Of a stretch of DNA of 64,000 nucleotides, positions 59,681 through 64,000 are shown one piece after another. This DNA comes from Sipunculus nudus. Taxonomy: Eukaryota; Annelida; Sipuncula; Golfingiida; Sipunculidae. Location: positions 6,781,579 through 6,845,578 of the forward strand of contig CM049307.1 of NCBI GenBank assembly GCA_026874595.1, written 5' to 3'. The translations under genes were made by a program, and so were the position numbers. The number at the start of each line of letters is the position of its first letter. Position 1 is the first letter of the stretch. Under the pieces are notes generated by a model. The model was not told the DNA's origin and did not search any database. It saw nothing but the letters and a program-made list of their open reading frames with translations.

Positions 59681-60265
59681 ATCATAAAAAAAAAAACAGT
59701 TTATATCCAGTCGACGGCCTTTATGTTTTGTTGGAAAAAAGAGCATGGTCTAATTTGATTTTAAATTTAAACGACAGAAATTTAAACGAATGAACATTTC
59801 TTCTTAAAACATGACTGAAGGCGACTTAACATTGGTTTTTAAGGACACTGTCCTTTCCGTCACGTCAAATACTGTGCTTCATCTCAGCGCCATGTTTATT
59901 GTTTTGTATGTATGCTTGATTTGCACGCAGTAAAAATATTGTCCTGCTTTAACGGGTGTCTGTCGTTCTTTACGCATGCCACATTTACACACACCCAAAC
60001 ATGAATTACACAAACATGAATCACGCACCTGATGAATCGCAACAGGAACAAAAGGCGGGGGAGCTCCCGGTGTATGTTACGTGCATATGAAGGTTATATG
60101 TATGTATGTATGGAAACGTATGGCAGGTATCAGTACGAAAAATACACTCAACAATATCAAAGTTGTGTTTATTTTGGTTTAATTACATGCTTCATCACGC
60201 AGTACTTCGGTAACAAAACACTGTCAGGTACAATGAAACGGAGAACCATGCATGTCCGACCTGTG
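59681..60265. other. Intergenic region between convergent genes
   Basis: Contains an A-run after the zinc-finger stop (59,688) and, on the minus strand, an AATAAA at 60,168-60,173, 93 bases past the stop of the next gene. A + strand frame from 60,032 overlaps that gene's end and is not supported. Confidence 0.45.
60168..60173 (-). promoter_or_regulatory. Poly(A) signal of the 60,733 gene
   Basis: AATAAA on the minus strand, 93 bases after the TAA stop at 60,266. Confidence 0.55.
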
Positions 60266-60733
60266 TTACTCTTTTTTGGAGACCTCGACCTTTCCCGGTG
60301 TCATTTCGGACAAGATCCTGTCCATCTGTGTTAGGTCTTCCCTCATCTCATGCAACAGTTGCGTCATTTTTTGTAACCTCCCAACCATCACTCCCGTTGT
60401 ACGTGGTGTCCAGGAACTCTGGGTCTGATCCGGCGTGTGGCCCGACAATGGGTTTCGACGTCCTCTCCCGCGACGGCGGAGTGTGCGTGCTCGTGTACTC
60501 GTTTCACCACCATCTCTCATGCTTGTGTCAGACTTCTCCGCCTGTTCAAGCGTAGAACGTTCCTCCCTGCACGTAGCACGGTCCAGTGTGCTAGGGATTG
60601 TATTCTCATGCGTTGGTTCGCCTTCTCCGATGTACCACTGTACTTGGGAAGTTTCGTTATGAACGACGTCATTAACATCTTCGGGGTCTTCGTGGGTAAC
60701 GTAATGCCGAGACCTGCTGAACATGGCACCCAT
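60266..60733 (-). CDS. Small basic protein with C-terminal helix
   Basis: 155 residues from the ATG at 60,733 (MGAMFSRSRHYV). A second ATG three codons on is also possible. If the first is used, Gly2 is followed by Ala and Met, a weak match to an N-myristoylation signal. The N-terminal half is acidic and polar. The middle has an Arg-rich stretch (RARTLRRRGRGRRN), likely RNA/DNA binding or nuclear targeting. Residues about 115-145 (MVGRLQKMTQLLHEMREDL) fit a heptad helix. The gene runs opposite to its neighbours, converging on the zinc-finger gene and diverging from the first ankyrin gene. No family recognised. Confidence 0.6.
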   Translation of the reverse strand: MGAMFSRSRHYVTHEDPEDVNDVVHNETSQVQWYIGEGEPTHENTIPSTLDRATCREERSTLEQAEKSDTSMRDGGETSTRARTLRRRGRGRRNPLSGHTPDQTQSSWTPRTTGVMVGRLQKMTQLLHEMREDLTQMDRILSEMTPGKVEVSKKE

Positions 60734-60843
60734 GACACACCGACTTTGCTGTATAATGATATAAAGACAACCGAGCGGTTGTGCGTGTCGTCAATTATGA
60801 CGCCTCCTCCTGTCTGGACCGCACTGAACGAAATGAGTCTAGC

Positions 60844-60849
60844 TTTATA
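60844..60849 (-). promoter_or_regulatory. TATA box for the 60,733 gene
   Basis: The minus strand reads TTATAAAGC about 113 bases before the ATG. A weaker TTATATCATTATAC near 60,757-60,770 lies too close to the ATG to be used with it. Confidence 0.5.
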
Positions 60850-60998
60850 AGCAAGCGGGTGACTGGCGTTTGACGTCACATGCCGTGGGCGGAGTCAATG
60901 TCGCATGTATTTGCGTTGCACGTGTACAGCTACGCCCCGTCTTGACCAGACTTTGCACTGAAACACGGACGGGCCACATGTCGTCAGCCGACGAATAC

Positions 60999-61006
60999 TA
61001 ATAAAA
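60999..61006 (+). promoter_or_regulatory. TATA-like box for the first ankyrin gene
   Basis: CTAATAAAAC about 55 bases before the ATG at 61,057. It is weaker than the others in this cluster but at the same spacing. Confidence 0.45.
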
Positions 61007-61056
61007 CCCACAGTGCAATCGACACGGTCACACTGTAATACAGGCGTGTTTCAGCA

Positions 61057-62193
61057 ATGTCACGAGAGCGGTTTAACAGGGAAAACCCGCGCTTTCAACG
61101 GATGTTAGACAATATACATAACATGGACGACGAAGAAGATGACGCTGACGATGATTTAGGAGCCGTAGGATGGAGTTTTCAGCAGGAACTTCCAGGACAT
61201 ATTCACCGTGGCCTTATGGATGAGTCGCTCCAGATGGCACGCGCAAACCCACGCGCAGCAGCAGCACTAGCCGCGTTCTACGCCGGTGTTCCGGTTGATG
61301 ACGACGACGTAGGTTTCAGTGAAGAGATGGATGACGATTCTGACATGGAAGACATGGCGTGTAGTATGAATGACTGCGTGCTGTCAGAAGCAGACGCAGG
61401 CGTGGTACCCGATGTTAAGAACACAGGCGCGGGAGAAAGATACACTCAGGAACAGTTGCGTCGCACAGACGAAACTGGGAGGACTGCGCTGCACAGGCTA
61501 ATCGAAGAGGGTAGGTATGATGTGGTTTCCCGTATACTGGCAGGGCTGAAAGGGCCGAGCTGCTACGTGAAAGGACAGGAATGCTATGCTGTGTTGAACA
61601 TTCCCAACAAGAAAGGCCGAACGTGCCTCCATTTGGCTGTCATGAAAGGACAGGCATGCTTGGCAAGGCAACTGGTCATGCACGGTGCCGTTTTAGAGGC
61701 ACGAGACTCAGATGGTAACACGCCCCTCCACATAGCCTGCGCACGAGGTGACCTGTCGACCGTAAAATGCCTGACAGCAGTCCTGGGGGAAGAGATGTTG
61801 AACATCCCATACTTTGTGCCGTTCACCAAGTTACCTCAAGACATGGACGCGGTAAACAAGGCAGGTCTGGGATTTATGCACCTCGCAGCAGCTTGCGGGG
61901 TGGAGGAACTGACGGTTCACCTGGTGAACAAGTTGGGAGCGGACGTAAACCAACGGGAAACCCGCAGTGGCAGAACGGCACTGCACATAGCAGCTGCAGC
62001 CGGTCTGAGTACCATGGTTCGGTGCCTGATCGAGAGATGCGGCGCAGACGTACACGTTAAGTCGTCCGACGGCTGGACACCCATACAGTCAGCTATGATG
62101 GAAAACCAACAGGAAACAGCTGAAATCCTTTTGAATTACATTAAGAAATGCGGCAAAGAAACGTCGGAGGAAAGCGATATAGATGAATGCTGA
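61057..62193 (+). CDS. IkB-like ankyrin-repeat protein 1
   Basis: 378 residues, intronless. The N-terminal 135 residues are polar, with acidic runs (MDDEEDDADDDLG; EEMDDDSDMEDM). Six ankyrin repeats follow at about residues 138-375, recognised by GRTALHRL, GRTCLHLAV, GNTPLHIAC, GLGFMHLAA, GRTALHIAA and GWTPIQSAM. The long insert between the third and fourth repeats and the overall order are those of IkB/Cactus proteins, which hold Rel/NF-kB dimers in the cytoplasm. The DSGxxS phosphodegron that allows signal-induced destruction is not present, and there is no PEST-like tail beyond a short acidic end. A constitutive NF-kB inhibitor is the likely role by analogy with viral IkB mimics. A host IkB retrocopy is the alternative. 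Confidence 0.85.
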   Translation: MSRERFNRENPRFQRMLDNIHNMDDEEDDADDDLGAVGWSFQQELPGHIHRGLMDESLQMARANPRAAAALAAFYAGVPVDDDDVGFSEEMDDDSDMEDMACSMNDCVLSEADAGVVPDVKNTGAGERYTQEQLRRTDETGRTALHRLIEEGRYDVVSRILAGLKGPSCYVKGQECYAVLNIPNKKGRTCLHLAVMKGQACLARQLVMHGAVLEARDSDGNTPLHIACARGDLSTVKCLTAVLGEEMLNIPYFVPFTKLPQDMDAVNKAGLGFMHLAAACGVEELTVHLVNKLGADVNQRETRSGRTALHIAAAAGLSTMVRCLIERCGADVHVKSSDGWTPIQSAMMENQQETAEILLNYIKKCGKETSEESDIDEC

Positions 62194-62600
62194 GGCGTAT
62201 GTGTTTAATAAGCGAACTGTCAGGATGTAATCCTGTTTCCTCCGCACACAGAATATACGTCGCCTGATTAGTGTTTTTAGTAGTGGAGCATTTAAACATT
62301 TACGTCATTGGGTTTTTACTTTTACTTAAGCGTCATACCGGGTATTTCCAAGCGTTAGCTGTATACTGCACACCTGCCAGAACGTGGGTACGACGTCGTG
62401 GTAACATAACCGCTAACACGTAGATTTTCCCGGATGTGTACTACGTCGGTTTACGTTTTGGAATTCACACAATCAGTGAGTCATCGTCGGTTTTCCCCAT
62501 GTAAATCATATGCTTGCGTAAACAAGTCAGGAGGGTATGAGTCAGGAGAATTTTCCCCCAATCAGAGACTTTCTATTGGTTGTCACTAGGAAGCATTGTG
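62194..62600. other. Intergenic spacer before the second ankyrin gene
   Basis: No gene. Contains a CpG-rich stretch and ends at the TATA box at 62,601. Confidence 0.45.
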
Positions 62601-62607
62601 TATAAAT
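62601..62607 (+). promoter_or_regulatory. TATA box for the second ankyrin gene
   Basis: GTATAAATG. Its last bases contain the ATG at 62,606 that opens the frame, so that ATG cannot be the translation start. Initiation is expected near 62,631. Confidence 0.65.
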
Positions 62608-62662
62608 GTGCCCGACCAGTGCCAACGTCTACATTTTGGATGAACGTCTTTATCGCCGTACC

Positions 62663-63802
62663 ATGGCCAGCAGGCGGCAAATTGAAAGCATTGAACTTGC
62701 TAGAGTGTGCGCTGAAGTGTCTGAGTACTCTACCCAGGGTGATAACTTCATAGACACGTCTGCGTACTCAACAGAAAGCGTTAATGTCATAGACGATGAC
62801 ATGAATACAGGGGAAACACTTTCAGAAATGGACACCTCATTGACGAGCATTGACAACGGAACTGGCGGGCTATTACTTGTGTCGAATCCGACGTGTACCT
62901 CGGTTCATATGTCGGTTTGTGAAGGGTTTGACCCCGAGCTGGACGAGAAGAGAGCTCCCTTTTGGACTCAAGGGTCCCCTTTCTCTCTGCAGTTGGCCTT
63001 TCACATGGCGAAACGCCGTGGTCTTGGGTTGCACGTTTTGCCTGTTTTCCTGAAAAACGCCAAGCGGTTCGTGAACAACATATTTGAAGACGTCGGGATG
63101 GGCACGGACGAAACACTTTTACACAGTTGCATAAAGAATTGGAGCAGGGAACGTGCTGCCACGGGGATACTGCGCGACCTAACGCACAGCCGAGGGATCA
63201 ACAAGACCGATATGAATGGCGACACCTGCTTGCACCTGGCCGTTAAGAAGGGTATGTATTCACTGGTTAGGCAGTTGGTGGCTCGCGGTGCTGACACAGA
63301 GGCTAGAGACGCGCACGGGAACACACCGTTGCATTTGGCTTCAGCCAGAGGTGACACGATGTGTGCTATGGCTCTGACATTGTACCTGACGCATGCAGAA
63401 GTGAAAAAATATCTACGTTACAGACCGTTTAACAGAGTCCCCCCAAGGCCGAACATTTTGAATTACGACGGGCAGACGTGCGTACATTTGGCTGCGGAAG
63501 GTGGGCACAAGGACCTGCTAGGTTGCCTCAAACCGCTGCTGGAGGATGTCGATGCGCCAAATGGAAAGACGGGAAAGACTGCACTGTACGAAGCAGCTGA
63601 GTCCGGCAGATTAGACATGGTACGATATTTGGTAAATGAATGTTGGGCGAATGCACACGCGCGAGCGTGGAACAGGAGTTCTCCCTTGGAAGCTGCAATG
63701 TCGAACGGGCACGAGGAATGTGTTATGTTTCTTGTAGGGTTGGGTGCTGTGCGCCCGGACAATTGCGACAGCGAAGACGACAGCATGAACGAGAGTGGAT
63801 AG
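62663..63802 (+). CDS. IkB-like ankyrin-repeat protein 2
   Basis: 379 residues from the ATG at 62,663 in a perfect context (ACCATGG), starting MASRRQIES. An out-of-frame ATG at 62,640 may form a short upstream frame. It is a paralog of the 61,057 product: repeat signatures LLHSCIKN, GDTCLHLAV, GNTPLHLAS, GQTCVHLAA, GKTALYEAA and SSPLEAAMS fall at nearly the same residue positions. It has the same insert after the third repeat (here KYLRYRPFNRVPP, there PYFVPFTKLPQ). The N-terminal 140 residues are Ser/Thr-rich and unlike the first protein. No DSGxxS degron. The short acidic C-terminus (SEDDSMNESG) resembles that of the first (EESDIDEC). Predicted NF-kB-inhibitor mimic. Confidence 0.85.
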   Translation: MASRRQIESIELARVCAEVSEYSTQGDNFIDTSAYSTESVNVIDDDMNTGETLSEMDTSLTSIDNGTGGLLLVSNPTCTSVHMSVCEGFDPELDEKRAPFWTQGSPFSLQLAFHMAKRRGLGLHVLPVFLKNAKRFVNNIFEDVGMGTDETLLHSCIKNWSRERAATGILRDLTHSRGINKTDMNGDTCLHLAVKKGMYSLVRQLVARGADTEARDAHGNTPLHLASARGDTMCAMALTLYLTHAEVKKYLRYRPFNRVPPRPNILNYDGQTCVHLAAEGGHKDLLGCLKPLLEDVDAPNGKTGKTALYEAAESGRLDMVRYLVNECWANAHARAWNRSSPLEAAMSNGHEECVMFLVGLGAVRPDNCDSEDDSMNESG

Positions 63803-64000
63803 CTTAATACGAAAGTGTATACACTATGAGTGTTCCTGTGCCTACTAATTATCCCGCAATGACAGCACTGGCTGATGAACTGGGGGGAGGGGGGGGGGGG
63901 GCTTCGCTTTCCGGATACACCGTTGTTCAACCCTAAACAAACACTACCAATGACGTGGCTGTGTGTGACCGTGAACAAAAATCCCACATGTCGGATGACA
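63803..64000. other. Right-edge flank
   Basis: No gene is visible. It contains a G-rich run near 63,882-63,900. The gene island continues to, and probably beyond, the window edge. Confidence 0.4.

Noticed and set aside
60032-60334. 100-codon + strand frame
   Set aside because: It overlaps the 3' end and poly(A) signal of the better supported minus-strand gene.
62606-62662. Longer N-terminus for the second ankyrin protein
   Set aside because: The upstream ATG is part of the TATA box and would not be transcribed.

Overview
This window looks like a repeat-rich eukaryotic genome, most likely a marine bivalve mollusc. The evidence is a spliced DNAJB12/DNAJB14-type gene, AT-rich introns full of minisatellite-cored mobile elements of the bivalve 'pearl'/Helentron type, tRNA-derived SINE sequence and a decayed BEL/Pao retrotransposon. 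No species can be named from the sequence alone.

Bases 1-21,000 are almost entirely repeats. Two near-identical copies of a roughly 3.16 kb element (5' end AGCTCAGCTGA, 3' end TCAGCTGAGC plus hairpin) lie 10,850 bases apart, with fragments of the same family elsewhere. Between them are a block of ACCTG-rich degenerate repeats and one weak candidate first exon. Bases 16,780-23,360 carry three further element families with different bodies but the same end structure: short subterminal inverted repeats, a 3' hairpin, a CTAG end and a T-T target. A second copy of one family lies at 33,292-34,883. Bases 21,195-26,514 hold the last six coding exons of an ER-membrane J-protein on the + strand, with a long AT-rich 3' flank. 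Bases 28,900-46,000 hold minisatellites, two short terminal-inverted-repeat elements, and a broken BEL/Pao element whose 3' LTR carries two nested insertions.

From about 46 kb to the right edge the character changes. CpG is abundant and genes are short, intronless and closely packed on both strands. Most have their own TATA box about 45-130 bases before the first usable ATG. The genes are: two tandem secreted proteins with a fibronectin-III domain; a divergent pair of paralogous small proteins (one with a Cys/His motif, one with a PPxY motif); a coiled-coil protein with a GAAK-rich repeat; a Cys-rich protein; a C2H2 zinc-finger protein with a basic tail; a small basic protein; and two IkB-like ankyrin proteins lacking the usual phosphodegron. 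The cluster surrounds an imperfect palindrome of about 3 kb packed with ~105-base GC-rich repeats, with an intact tRNA-Asn gene inserted in one arm, and a second inverted repeat system of ~128-base units. I interpret this island as a segment of an integrated, or assembled-in, large DNA virus or virus-like mobile element with host-signalling genes. No replication or capsid gene is visible here, so the family cannot be assigned and a fast-evolving host gene cluster remains possible.
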